In this document: positions 1 to 7,811 of the stretch, in pieces
Numbering within the stretch: the first letter of the stretch is position 1
Layout of the letters: every line of letters begins with the position of its first letter
Origin: Bacillota bacterium
GTDB taxonomy: Bacteria; Bacillota; Clostridia; Lachnospirales; Lachnospiraceae
Direction of reading: 5' to 3'
Length of the DNA: 11,019 bases
NCBI GenBank assembly: GCA_023458855.1
Contig: JAEWWQ010000114.1
Span: 1 to 11,019 of the forward strand
Notes under the pieces: generated by a model
What the model was told of the DNA's origin: nothing
The model's database searches: none
Seen by the model: the letters and a program-made list of their open reading frames with translations, nothing else
Made by a program: the position numbers and the translations under genes

Positions 1-1037
1 TCATGAGAAGAATACTATGTGATATAATTAATTCAGATGAACGATTCCAGGTTGCTGACATGGCAGTGAATGGTTTAGAGGCTTTAGAATTAATTAGCAG
101 GAAGCAATATGATGCAGTTGTTTTAGATATTAATATGCCTAAGATGACTGGACTCCAATTTCTCGAAGAACTGCAAGCCAGAAGAATTGCGGCAAATGTG
201 ATCATGGCCAGTACAGACACCGTAGATGGTGCCAAGGTGGTAATGGATGCATTGGAATTAGGAGCACTGGACTTTATCCATAAACCGTATAATACGGTAG
301 AACTCAGAAAAGAAAGTTTTCAGAAAAAGTTACTGCAGATACTGGATGCCGCAACGCAAAGCCAGGTAAATAATCTGACGCTTAGTAAGCCAGTAATACC
401 GCAGAAGGCATCTCCTAAGATTATGAGGTTTGTGGAAAAACATGTGAGTGATTTTAAAGGCAGAAAGATAGTTGCCATTGCAAGTTCGACCGGAGGGCCT
501 AAAGCACTTCAGCAGGTGATTCCCTTATTACCGGAGAACTTACGGGTTCCGGTAATGGTGGTGCAGCACATGCCGGCTGGTTTTACAAAATCATTCGCGG
601 ACAGGCTCAACACGCTTAGTAAAATAGCAGTTAAGGAAGCGGAAGAGGGTGATCTGTTAGAAGCCGGGATGGTATACATTGCTCGCGGCGGTGTTCATAT
701 GAATGCCGTAGAAAAAGCTGGAAGAACAAGCATTCATTATTCCGATGAACCTTCCAGAGAGGGTGTAAAGCCGTGTGCAAACTATATGTATGAATCACTG
801 ATGGACTGTGCCTATGAAGAGATTGAATGTGTGGTATTAACCGGAATGGGTGCTGATGGAACACAGGGAATTGCTCATTTAAAAGAAAAGAAAAAAATAC
901 ATGTGATTGCTCAGGAAAAAAGTACTTGTGCAGTCTACGGAATGCCGAGAAGCGTTGTTGAGGCAGGACTGGCAGACCAGGTACTTGGTATTGAGAAAAT
1001 AGCACAAGAGATAATATTGAATGTGGGGGTAAAATAG
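1..1037 (+). CDS. cheB: CheB, chemotaxis response regulator protein-glutamate methylesterase (5' partial)
   Basis: CheB removes methyl groups from (and can deamidate) glutamates of chemoreceptors and so resets their signalling state; phosphorylation by CheA activates it. The visible 344 residues begin at the Met of the conserved receiver-domain start (MRRIL), so the true start and the acidic Asp pair lie a dozen or so codons upstream of the window. Numbering from that Met: receiver domain about 1-105 with phospho-acceptor Asp42 (VVLDINMP), Ser70/Thr71 and Lys94 (HKP); linker about 106-152; esterase domain about 153-340 with catalytic Ser162 (ASSTGG), His189 (QHMP) and Asp285 (GMGADG), the full triad. 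The stop lies one base before the cheA start, so the two are translationally adjacent. Family assignment is very secure; only the N-terminus is missing, because of the window edge and not a mutation. Confidence 0.97.
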   Translation, partial: MRRILCDIINSDERFQVADMAVNGLEALELISRKQYDAVVLDINMPKMTGLQFLEELQARRIAANVIMASTDTVDGAKVVMDALELGALDFIHKPYNTVELRKESFQKKLLQILDAATQSQVNNLTLSKPVIPQKASPKIMRFVEKHVSDFKGRKIVAIASSTGGPKALQQVIPLLPENLRVPVMVVQHMPAGFTKSFADRLNTLSKIAVKEAEEGDLLEAGMVYIARGGVHMNAVEKAGRTSIHYSDEPSREGVKPCANYMYESLMDCAYEEIECVVLTGMGADGTQGIAHLKEKKKIHVIAQEKSTCAVYGMPRSVVEAGLADQVLGIEKIAQEIILNVGVK

Positions 1038-1038
1038 T

Positions 1039-3126
1039 ATGGATGTAAGCCAATATCTTGAAATCTTTTTAGATGAATCGAAAGAACATTTGCAAAATCT
1101 GAATACTCAGATTCTGGAATTAGAACAGGATTCAGAGAACATGGATACCATTAATGAAATTTTCCGTGCTGCGCACTCTTTAAAGGGAATGGCAGGAACT
1201 ATGGGCTATAAGAGAATGCAGGCGCTGACACATGATATGGAAAATGTGTTTTCGGAAGTCCGCAATGGAACGATTAAAGTGAAAGCAAATATGATTGATA
1301 TTTTATTCCAATGTCTGGATGCATTAGAAGAATATGTAACCTCTATTCAAACAACATCTGACGAAGGAACAAATGATAATGAAGCTTTGATTAAACTATT
1401 AAATGATATTTTGAAAGACAGCGGTACAGAGTCCGGGAAAGATATGACCGAGAAAAAAGAACCGGCTGTGCAGGCGGCAGCTTTGGCTGAAGAAGATTTT
1501 GCGCACTGGAAAAATATCAAATTAGGTGATACGGAAATTTCTGTTATTCATGCGGCACGGGAAAAAGGCAATGAAGTTTTTGGTATTACAGTATACATTC
1601 AGGAGAGCTGCCTGTTAAAAGCAGCAAGATCCTTCCTGGTATTTAAGGCATTGGAAGAAATCGGTGAGATTATTGTTTCGGAGCCGTCCGTGCAGGATAT
1701 AGAAGATGAACGATTCGATCAGGATTTTTCAATTATTTTTGTTACAGATGAGCCTTTTGAAAAAGTAATAGAGACGATTCAGAGTGTATCCGAAATTGAA
1801 AAAGCAGTTGGCGCTGTCGTAGATTTGTCACAGGTCGATACGGATGATAAAGAGGATACAAAAGGAACGACAGAAGATAAAGAAGCAATGAATGAACAAA
1901 AAAATGAGACGGCAGTAGCTGTAACACCGGCTTCAGTCAAACAGGAAAAGAAAACGCCGGTAAACAAACCGGTCGTAAACAGAACGGTCAGGGTTGATAT
2001 CGAAAAACTTGATGTCTTGATGAACCTTGTAAGCGAATTGATCATTGCCAAGAATTCACTGGTATCGGCTTCGGCAGTCGAAGAAACGGCTAATTCAAGC
2101 TTTAATGAGCAGATTGAATATCTTGAGAGTGTTACAACAAACCTGCATGAATCTGTTATGAAGGTAAGAATGGTTCCGATTGAAAGTGTTCTTACCAAAT
2201 TTCCTAGGATGATTCGCGATCTGGCTAAGAAATTAGATAAAAAAATGGAATTGTATATGTCAGGTGAGGAAACAGAACTGGATAGAACAGTGGTAGATGA
2301 AATTGGTGATCCGTTAATGCATCTGCTCAGAAATTCTGCCGATCATGGACTTGAAACAGCAGAAGTCAGAAAAGCAAGAGGGAAGAGTGAGACGGGATCT
2401 ATCTTCCTGGATGCTTATCAGGACGGAAATAATGTCATCATTGAAGTAAGGGATGACGGTAACGGAATTGATGTGGAGACAGTTAAGAAAAAGGCAATTG
2501 AACGAGGCACGATTACGGCTGAACAGGCAGAAAACATGCCGGATAAAGATATCATAGATTTATTATTCCTTCCTAGCTTCTCAACAGCAAAAGTGGTATC
2601 GGATGTGTCCGGACGAGGAGTAGGACTGGATGTTGTAAGATCTAAGATAGAGGCTCTTAGCGGCGAGGTGGAAGTAAAATCACAACTGGGTGTGGGAAGC
2701 ACATGGATTATCCGGTTACCATTGACATTGGCGATTATTCAGGCCCTTATGGTTAAGGTCGGAGAGGAAAAGTATGCCATTTCCCTGGGCTCTATTGAAA
2801 CAATTGAAAATATCACACAGGAGGAAATAAAGCAGGTACAGTCAAAAGAAGTAATAAACTTACGTGGAAACGTAATTCCTATTATTCGCTTAGCCGATGT
2901 TTTGGACATTGAATCACAACGTGATGAAAATGACAGTATGGTAGTCGTTATTGTTAAAAAAGGTGAAAAATTAGCAGGTATTGTTGTTGACGAGTTAATG
3001 GGACAACAGGAAATCGTTATCAAATCACTTGGCAAATACATTAACAAATGTAAGATGATTAGCGGCGCGACGATTCTGGGAGATGGCGAAGTTGCATTGA
3101 TTCTTGATGCAAATGCATTATTCTAG
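1039..3126 (+). CDS. cheA: CheA, chemotaxis histidine kinase
   Basis: CheA is the cytoplasmic kinase of the receptor-CheW-CheA array; it autophosphorylates on His and passes the phosphate to CheY and CheB. At 695 residues it has the usual length and all five domains. P1 (HPt) is about 1-105 with phospho-His46 in RAAHSLKG. A CheY/CheB-binding P2-like domain is about 175-262, flanked by charged low-complexity linkers (about 128-150 and 265-315). P3 dimerisation helices are about 318-380. The P4 ATPase is about 385-555 with N box His428/Asn432 (HLLRNSADHG), G1 box DDGNG at 472-476 and G2 box GRGVG at 525-529. P5 (CheW-like) is about 560-695 and contains NLRGNVIP. The ATG is preceded by GGGGG at 1025-1029 with a 9-nt spacer inside the end of cheB. 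No defect is visible. Confidence 0.98.
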   Translation: MDVSQYLEIFLDESKEHLQNLNTQILELEQDSENMDTINEIFRAAHSLKGMAGTMGYKRMQALTHDMENVFSEVRNGTIKVKANMIDILFQCLDALEEYVTSIQTTSDEGTNDNEALIKLLNDILKDSGTESGKDMTEKKEPAVQAAALAEEDFAHWKNIKLGDTEISVIHAAREKGNEVFGITVYIQESCLLKAARSFLVFKALEEIGEIIVSEPSVQDIEDERFDQDFSIIFVTDEPFEKVIETIQSVSEIEKAVGAVVDLSQVDTDDKEDTKGTTEDKEAMNEQKNETAVAVTPASVKQEKKTPVNKPVVNRTVRVDIEKLDVLMNLVSELIIAKNSLVSASAVEETANSSFNEQIEYLESVTTNLHESVMKVRMVPIESVLTKFPRMIRDLAKKLDKKMELYMSGEETELDRTVVDEIGDPLMHLLRNSADHGLETAEVRKARGKSETGSIFLDAYQDGNNVIIEVRDDGNGIDVETVKKKAIERGTITAEQAENMPDKDIIDLLFLPSFSTAKVVSDVSGRGVGLDVVRSKIEALSGEVEVKSQLGVGSTWIIRLPLTLAIIQALMVKVGEEKYAISLGSIETIENITQEEIKQVQSKEVINLRGNVIPIIRLADVLDIESQRDENDSMVVVIVKKGEKLAGIVVDELMGQQEIVIKSLGKYINKCKMISGATILGDGEVALILDANALF

Positions 3127-3153
3127 AAAGCATATATAATAGGAGGAAAAACC

Positions 3154-3606
3154 ATGGATGAAGTAAAAAGCATGACTGATAAAACACAGTTTATTGTGAT
3201 TAAAATAGGCAATGAACAGTTTGGTATTGATATTAAATACATAGATAATATTGTGCGTATGCAGAATATCACGAGAGTTCCAAAAGTTCCGGAGTATTTT
3301 AAAGGTGTCATTAACTTACGTGGTGAAGTGATTCCAGTTATGAGTTTACGTTTGAAGATGGGACTGCCGGCGGATGAGTATACAAAAGCAACGAGGATTA
3401 TAATTATTAAGATTGAGCAGCATGAGGGAATCGGAATTCTGGTTGATGAAGTGAAGGAAGTGGTTACATTAGAGGCAGAGCAGGTTGAAAAGCTGTCTTA
3501 CGATAAAGAGGAGAAAAAAACATTTGTATATGCAGTTGGAAAAGTTGAAGAATCTCTGATATCTTTATTGGATCTAAACGCGGTATTGGCCGAATCACAA
3601 GTATAA
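3154..3606 (+). CDS. cheW: CheW, chemotaxis coupling protein
   Basis: CheW is the cytoplasmic adaptor that links chemoreceptor tips to the P5 domain of CheA. The 150-residue protein is a single CheW domain (about 10-148). It carries the signature GVINLRGEVIPV (about 51-62), whose Arg56 corresponds to the conserved receptor/CheA-contact arginine of the family. The same motif recurs in the P5 domain of the CheA encoded just upstream, as expected for homologous folds. An excellent AGGAGG ribosome binding site at 3141-3146, 7 nt before the ATG, fixes the start. It lies 27 bases after cheA and 18 before cheC, which fits a single transcript. No duplication or added receiver domain (which would suggest CheV) is present. 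Confidence 0.97.
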   Translation: MDEVKSMTDKTQFIVIKIGNEQFGIDIKYIDNIVRMQNITRVPKVPEYFKGVINLRGEVIPVMSLRLKMGLPADEYTKATRIIIIKIEQHEGIGILVDEVKEVVTLEAEQVEKLSYDKEEKKTFVYAVGKVEESLISLLDLNAVLAESQV

Positions 3607-3624
3607 GAAGAAGGGGAGGAGAGA

Positions 3625-4245
3625 ATGTCAGGTTTTGATTTAAATGATATGTCCCAGACCTATTATGATGTTCTGAGAGAAATCGGGAATATAGGTGCTG
3701 GTAATGCAACCACAGCATTGGCACAAATGCTCCAGTGTAAGGTTGATATGAAAGTCCCGCAGGTCAAATTACTGGATTTCAAGGAAGTCGGTGCGCTCAT
3801 GGGCGGTGAAGAACAGGTAATGGCGGGTATTTATCTTGTGGTAGAAGGAGATATTGCAGGTAGTATTATGTTTTTACTTGAATATCACTCTGCCCGTCAT
3901 CTGGTAGCACAGTTAATGGGAACGCCCTGTGAGGGCAAAGAATTTACTGAAATGGAAATGTCAGCTTTAAAAGAGATTGGTAATATTATTACAGGTGCTT
4001 ATTTGAATTCTCTCTCTGCGTTAACAAATTTAAAAATATATCCTTCCATTCCCGATTTAAGTATTGATATGGCAGGTGCTATTCTTAGTGTTCCGGCTAT
4101 AGAATTTGGCACATTAGGGGACAAAATATTACTAATTCAAACACAATTTACTGATGAAATTGAGCTGGATGGCTATTTCATCATGATTCCAGATGTGGAA
4201 TCATATGAGAAAATATTAACATCGTTAGGAATAGCGATTGAATAG
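3625..4245 (+). CDS. cheC: CheC, CheY-P phosphatase
   Basis: CheC dephosphorylates CheY-P and binds CheD, forming a feedback loop for adaptation in Firmicutes and Thermotoga. The 206-residue protein has the CheC-like pseudo-twofold fold. Both phosphatase motifs are intact: the first around REIGNIGAGNA (Glu19, Asn22) and the second around KEIGNIITGAY (Glu117, Asn120). Having two motifs separates it from CheX and from FliY, which carries an extra C-terminal switch domain absent here. An AGGGGAGGAG purine stretch lies just before the ATG. It lies between cheW and cheD, its usual partner. The main alternative would be an isolated FliY N-terminal domain, but length and neighbours argue for CheC. 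Confidence 0.95.
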   Translation: MSGFDLNDMSQTYYDVLREIGNIGAGNATTALAQMLQCKVDMKVPQVKLLDFKEVGALMGGEEQVMAGIYLVVEGDIAGSIMFLLEYHSARHLVAQLMGTPCEGKEFTEMEMSALKEIGNIITGAYLNSLSALTNLKIYPSIPDLSIDMAGAILSVPAIEFGTLGDKILLIQTQFTDEIELDGYFIMIPDVESYEKILTSLGIAIE

Positions 4246-4266
4246 AGGATACTTTGAAAGGTAATT

Positions 4267-4752
4267 ATGAGCGAAATTATTAAAGTAGGGATGGCAGATC
4301 TGAAAATATGTAAGAGTCCTGACGGATTAACAACTTTAGGACTTGGTTCCTGTGTTGGTATTGCAGTTAGGGATCCGATTACTAAGATTGGCGGTCTGGC
4401 ACATATTATGCTGCCGGATAGTACTCGAATCAGGAACAACTCAAATATCCCCAAATTTGCGGATACGGGAATTACCGAATTAGTCAGATTATTAGTCGAG
4501 AATGGTGCATCAAGGAGCAGACTGGTTGCCAAAATAGCCGGAGGTGCCCAGATGTTTGCGTTTCAGAACAAAACTGATCTGGTGCGGGTCGGTGAAAATA
4601 ATGTAGAAGCTACAAAAATAAAATTAAAGGAAATGAATATTCCGATTTTAGCAGATGATACAGGAAAGAATTATGGGCGAACAGTCATTTTTTATCCGGA
4701 AACGGGTGATTTTGTTATTAGAGCAGTTGGGAAAGCAGAAACGGTGATTTAA
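4267..4752 (+). CDS. cheD: CheD, chemoreceptor glutamine deamidase
   Basis: CheD deamidates selected glutamines of chemoreceptors and is held or released by CheC depending on CheY-P. The 161-residue protein spans one CheD domain. Visible catalytic residues are Cys29 (GLGSCVGI), His46 (LAHIMLP) and Thr23 upstream of the Cys; the Thr/Cys/His spacing (6 and 17 residues) matches the spacing I recall for Thermotoga CheD (T21, C27, H44). The ribosome binding site is weak (AAAGG at 4257-4261, 5-nt spacer), so translation may depend partly on coupling with cheC 21 bases upstream. Its stop codon overlaps the start of the next gene in TAATG. Confidence 0.96.
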   Translation: MSEIIKVGMADLKICKSPDGLTTLGLGSCVGIAVRDPITKIGGLAHIMLPDSTRIRNNSNIPKFADTGITELVRLLVENGASRSRLVAKIAGGAQMFAFQNKTDLVRVGENNVEATKIKLKEMNIPILADDTGKNYGRTVIFYPETGDFVIRAVGKAETVI

Positions 4753-5030
4753 TGAAAAGAAAACTAGTACCTCCTTTTATTATGTTACTTGCAGGAGCAG
4801 TTACCAGCATTGTAATGTATCGGAATCACTATGAGATAAAGACAATGTTATGGATACTGGTAGCTGTCTTGGTTTCCTTTTATATTATAGGAGTTGCGAT
4901 TAAAAAGGTGTTAGATGCTTTTGAAAAAGCGAATACACCTAAGGATAATCCACTCGAAGAAGGAACTGTCATTAAGAAGGAAGCAGCAGAAGAAAATGTA
5001 GGAGAAGAACAACAGGAAGAAAAGCAATAG
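4752..5030 (+). CDS. Small two-helix membrane protein of unknown function
   Basis: I do not recognise this 92-residue protein. Residues about 5-23 and 31-51 form two hydrophobic segments separated by a short polar turn (YRNHYEIK), followed by an amphipathic stretch (KKVLDAFEKAN) and a highly acidic, Gln/Glu/Lys-rich tail of about 35 residues that is probably disordered. Positive residues before the first helix (MKRK) and after the second (IKK) suggest both termini are cytoplasmic. The start codon shares its A with the cheD stop (TAATG), so translation is almost certainly coupled to cheD, and fliA follows 61 bases later. Context suggests a role in chemotaxis or flagella at the membrane; that is inference only. 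The start could be later, but the coupling favours this one. Confidence 0.8.
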   Translation: MKRKLVPPFIMLLAGAVTSIVMYRNHYEIKTMLWILVAVLVSFYIIGVAIKKVLDAFEKANTPKDNPLEEGTVIKKEAAEENVGEEQQEEKQ

Positions 5031-5077
5031 AACAACGAAGGAAGTGCAAAAGGGAAGTAAAAAACGGGAGTAGATTC

Positions 5078-5082
5078 GGGAG
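5078..5082 (+). promoter_or_regulatory. Ribosome binding site deciding the fliA start
   Basis: GGGAG directly abuts an upstream in-frame ATG at 5083 (zero spacing, unusable) but is 9 nt from the next in-frame ATG at 5092. This argues that 5092 is the real fliA start. Confidence 0.7.
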
Positions 5083-5091
5083 ATGTGCAGC

Positions 5092-5859
5092 ATGGATGAA
5101 TCGGATAAGAAAAAGCTGTGGGAAGAGTATGCAAAATCAAAATCTTCTCAAAGCAGGGATAAAATAATTCTGGAATATGCCCCGCTTGTTAAACTGGTAG
5201 CGGGTAGACTAAGTATGTATCTGGGATACAATGTTGAATATGAAGACTTGGTTAGTTATGGGATATTCGGATTAATAGATGCCATTGATAAATTTGACTG
5301 CACGAAAGCTGTAAAATTTGAAACATATGCAAGTCTTAGAATACGGGGCGCTATCTTAGATCAAATCCGTAAGATGGATTGGATACCTAGAACAATCAGA
5401 CAACGGCAGAAGAAGATAGATTCTGCTATTAAAGAAATTGAAGACCAGAAAGGAAGAACAGCAGAGGATGCCGAGATTGCCAGAAAGCTTGGAATAGGAG
5501 AAGACGAGTTCTTAGAATGGCAGTCACAGATGAAAATCACGAATGTCGTATCCTTAAATGAGTATTTAGAACAGGGTTCGGAGGTTCCGAACGAAAAAAA
5601 CTACAGCAAACATTTTGATGCTCCGGAAGAGGTAATGGAGCAGACGGAATTAAGGAAAATTCTAAAAGAAGCATTAGAATTACTGACAGAAAAAGAGCGC
5701 AGGGTAATTGTATTATATTACTATGAAGAACTGACACTGAAGGAGATAAGCAATGTGTTAGAAGTATCGGAATCCAGAATTTCACAGCTGCATACCAAAG
5801 GGTTACAGAAGATGAAAAAGAGGCTGGGAAATTATATGGGGATTTTGACAGATTTATAG
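5092..5859 (+). CDS. fliA: FliA/SigD, RNA polymerase sigma-28 factor for flagellar genes
   Basis: This sigma factor directs RNA polymerase to late flagellar, motility and chemotaxis promoters. The predicted product is 255 residues from ATG 5092; an ATG three codons earlier (5083) has its ribosome binding site with no spacing and is less likely. Region 2 is about 23-98 (core-binding and -10 recognition, including EDLVSYGIFGLIDAIDKFD and FETYASLRIRGAILD). Region 3 is about 105-150 (EDAEIARKLGI helix). Region 4 is about 190-245 with a -35 recognition helix-turn-helix (LTLKEISNVLEVSESRISQLH). There is no region 1.1 and the length matches FliA/SigD/WhiG. SigF/SigB-type general stress sigmas are less likely given region 2 and the flagellar/chemotaxis neighbours. 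It sits at the end of the operon, so its level depends on readthrough of the long transcript, as described for B. subtilis sigD. An anti-sigma FlgM is not in the window. Confidence 0.95.
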   Translation: MDESDKKKLWEEYAKSKSSQSRDKIILEYAPLVKLVAGRLSMYLGYNVEYEDLVSYGIFGLIDAIDKFDCTKAVKFETYASLRIRGAILDQIRKMDWIPRTIRQRQKKIDSAIKEIEDQKGRTAEDAEIARKLGIGEDEFLEWQSQMKITNVVSLNEYLEQGSEVPNEKNYSKHFDAPEEVMEQTELRKILKEALELLTEKERRVIVLYYYEELTLKEISNVLEVSESRISQLHTKGLQKMKKRLGNYMGILTDL

Positions 5860-5887
5860 TGAAGAACTGAAAGACGGGGAATGTGGG

Positions 5888-7474
5888 ATGAATGGTTATT
5901 TTCAGTTAGTACTAAATGAGTTAGGGACTAATCTATCTATTTTTCCACCTACAAATGGTGGGGCGGTATTAGATATCAATGAGGTCGCAGATTATTTACA
6001 AAGGAAGAAAATCAGTTTTGACATTACGGCAGTTAATGTGGCAATCAGAAATGCAAAAGAGCCTGTATTAATTAATTTATCTGATCAGAAAATATTTCCG
6101 GAACAGGAAATGTTTGAGATGAAAGTTACGGCGGACACGATGCAGGCAATTGCAAGATTCTATCCGCCATCACTTGGAGCAGCCGCAAAGGGAAAAACGG
6201 AGATTATGAATGAGTTAAAGCAACAAAAAATCATGTTCGGGATTGATGAAGAAGTGATTGACGAATTTGTCAGGAACAGAGAATATTGTACGGATATTGT
6301 GGTGGCTAAAGGCAAAATGCCGCGTCATGGTAAAGATGCCACAATAGAGTACTATTTTAATACAGATTTAAAAGCACGGCCGACTTTAAATGACGATGGC
6401 AGTGTTGACTTCTTTAATTTGAATACAATCAACCACTGTAAGAAAGGTGATATTCTTGCAAGACTCAATAAAGAGGACATTGGAGAGAATGGAATCGGTG
6501 TTTTGGGCAATGTGATTCGTCCAAGAGATGTAAAACGCTGTACATTACAATATAGTAATCATATAACCATATCAGAAGACAGAACAGTGTTGACCTCACA
6601 GGTAAATGGCCACGTTTGTCTTGTAGATGGAAAAGTATTTGTATCAGATGTTTATCAGGTAGAGAATGTAGATAATGCAACAGGTAATATCGAATATGAA
6701 GGAAGTGTTCTTGTAACAGCTAACGTATGTTCCAATTTCAGTATCATCGCGCATGGTGATGTTGAAGTGCGAGGTGTAGTGGAAGGTGCTTATATTGAGG
6801 CGGATGGTAATATCATTATTGCCAGAGGGATGAATGGTATGTCCCGGGGGAAGCTGCGGGCAGGAGGAAATGTTGTTGCAAAATTTATTGAGAATGCGAC
6901 TGTAGAGGCCGGTGGTTATGTGGAAACGGAAGCAATCCTGCATAGTACGGTTATGGCCAGAACGGAAGTGAATGTATTAAGTCACAAAGGTTTTATTACA
7001 GGCGGTAAAGTTGTCGCAACAAATGCAATTAACGTGAAAAACCTGGGTTCACCTATGGGAGCGGACACAATCGTAGAGATTGGTCTTGATCCTGCAATGA
7101 AGGAAAAATACAATGAATTACAAAAGGAAGTAGTAGCAATACATAAAACACTGCAGCAAATTGAGCCGATTATTACTGCAACACGACAAAGACTTGTGAA
7201 GGGCGAGAAATTAGCTCCGGACAGATTAAAATATGTACAGACACTTATGATCGCAAATAAACAGAAAAATGAGCGATTGCAGGAATGCAATAAACAAATT
7301 CAGGATTTACAGGAATTGCTGAAATCAAATCAGAATGCCTGTGTTACAGTATCAGGAGAAGTATACGGCGGAACCAAGATCGTTATTTCAGATTCGGCAT
7401 TAACAGTGAAGGATACGGTAAAATATTGTAAGTTTATCAGGATTCAGGGCGAAGTAAAAATGACTACGTTATAA
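5888..7474 (+). CDS. FapA/DUF342-family polymer-forming protein
   Basis: The 528-residue product belongs to the FapA (formerly DUF342) family, named for a Vibrio protein that affects flagellar assembly and polar localisation; its biochemical role in Firmicutes is not established. N-terminal residues about 1-75 are lineage-specific. About 76-260 form the conserved FapA domain (FYPPSLGAAAKG, DIVVAKGKMPRHGKD, ENGIGVLGN). About 265-395 consist of short Gly/Val-rich strands of the type IEADGNIIIARGM and AGGNVVAKFIENATVEAGG, typical of a right-handed beta-helix. About 405-480 is a Gln/Lys/Glu-rich coiled coil. Residues 485-528 return to beta-strand character. No signal peptide or membrane helix is seen, so it is probably cytoplasmic. 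GGGGA at 5876-5880 with 7-nt spacing supports the ATG. It follows fliA by 28 bases, so it is probably part of the flagellar transcript. Confidence 0.9.
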   Translation: MNGYFQLVLNELGTNLSIFPPTNGGAVLDINEVADYLQRKKISFDITAVNVAIRNAKEPVLINLSDQKIFPEQEMFEMKVTADTMQAIARFYPPSLGAAAKGKTEIMNELKQQKIMFGIDEEVIDEFVRNREYCTDIVVAKGKMPRHGKDATIEYYFNTDLKARPTLNDDGSVDFFNLNTINHCKKGDILARLNKEDIGENGIGVLGNVIRPRDVKRCTLQYSNHITISEDRTVLTSQVNGHVCLVDGKVFVSDVYQVENVDNATGNIEYEGSVLVTANVCSNFSIIAHGDVEVRGVVEGAYIEADGNIIIARGMNGMSRGKLRAGGNVVAKFIENATVEAGGYVETEAILHSTVMARTEVNVLSHKGFITGGKVVATNAINVKNLGSPMGADTIVEIGLDPAMKEKYNELQKEVVAIHKTLQQIEPIITATRQRLVKGEKLAPDRLKYVQTLMIANKQKNERLQECNKQIQDLQELLKSNQNACVTVSGEVYGGTKIVISDSALTVKDTVKYCKFIRIQGEVKMTTL

Positions 7475-7480
7475 AGGAAG
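7475..7480 (+). promoter_or_regulatory. Ribosome binding site deciding the start of the 104-residue gene
   Basis: AGGAAG ends 8 nt before the ATG at 7489. A GTG at 7480 opens the same frame three codons earlier but overlaps this site, so it is not a credible start. Confidence 0.65.
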
Positions 7481-7488
7481 TGAATCAT

Positions 7489-7803
7489 ATGGCAATTAGT
7501 CCCTTAGAAGCAAATGGAACAATTAGCAGAATGCAGGATTTTAACATCATGAAGCAAAATGAAGATCATAAGCCTATGATGGATCAAAATAATATGCAGA
7601 ACACATTTCAGAAAGAAGTATTAGATAAATCTGAGCAGGTTCGTCAGGCCGATGATGCTGAAAATAGTGCTTATAATTATGATGCAAAAGAAAAAGGAAA
7701 CGGACAGTATTACAATAACCAGAAACGTAAAAAAAAGAATACGGAAGAGAAAAAGGATAAAGTTATTATTAAAGGGCAGAATCATTTTGATATTAAGATA
7801 TAG
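7489..7803 (+). CDS. Small hydrophilic protein of unknown function in the flagellar operon
   Basis: I cannot assign a named family. From ATG 7489 the product is 104 residues with no membrane helix, signal peptide or cysteine. The N-terminal half (MAISPLEANGTISRMQDF, then IMKQNEDHKPMMDQNN) looks helix-prone and Met/Gln/Asn-rich. The middle is acidic and polar. The C-terminal third contains a strongly basic run (QKRKKKNTEEKKDK) followed by a short hydrophobic ending, VIIKGQNHFDIKI, that looks like a strand or docking tail. From memory, similar short proteins with a QNEDHKPM-like segment and an FDI-type C-terminus occur at this place in clostridial flagellar operons; this needs a search. It starts 14 bases after the fapA-like gene and ends 8 before the next. 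Expression as a real gene is likely from spacing and ribosome binding site. Confidence 0.75.
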   Translation: MAISPLEANGTISRMQDFNIMKQNEDHKPMMDQNNMQNTFQKEVLDKSEQVRQADDAENSAYNYDAKEKGNGQYYNNQKRKKKNTEEKKDKVIIKGQNHFDIKI

Positions 7804-7811
7804 GAGAATAC

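Noticed and set aside
3..1037. cheB as a complete gene starting at the first ATG
   Set aside because: The first Met lies inside the receiver domain; the conserved first strand and acidic pair are missing, so the gene continues upstream of the window.
1779..2198. Long reverse-strand open frame opposite cheA
   Set aside because: It has low-complexity Ser/Thr/Phe composition typical of an antisense shadow of a charged linker, and lies wholly opposite the secure cheA.
5083..5091. Upstream ATG as fliA start
   Set aside because: The GGGAG ribosome binding site touches it with no spacer; ATG 5092 has a 9-nt spacer and gives a more usual N-terminus.
7480..7488. GTG start for the 104-residue gene
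   Set aside because: It overlaps the ribosome binding site AGGAAG; ATG 7489 has proper spacing.
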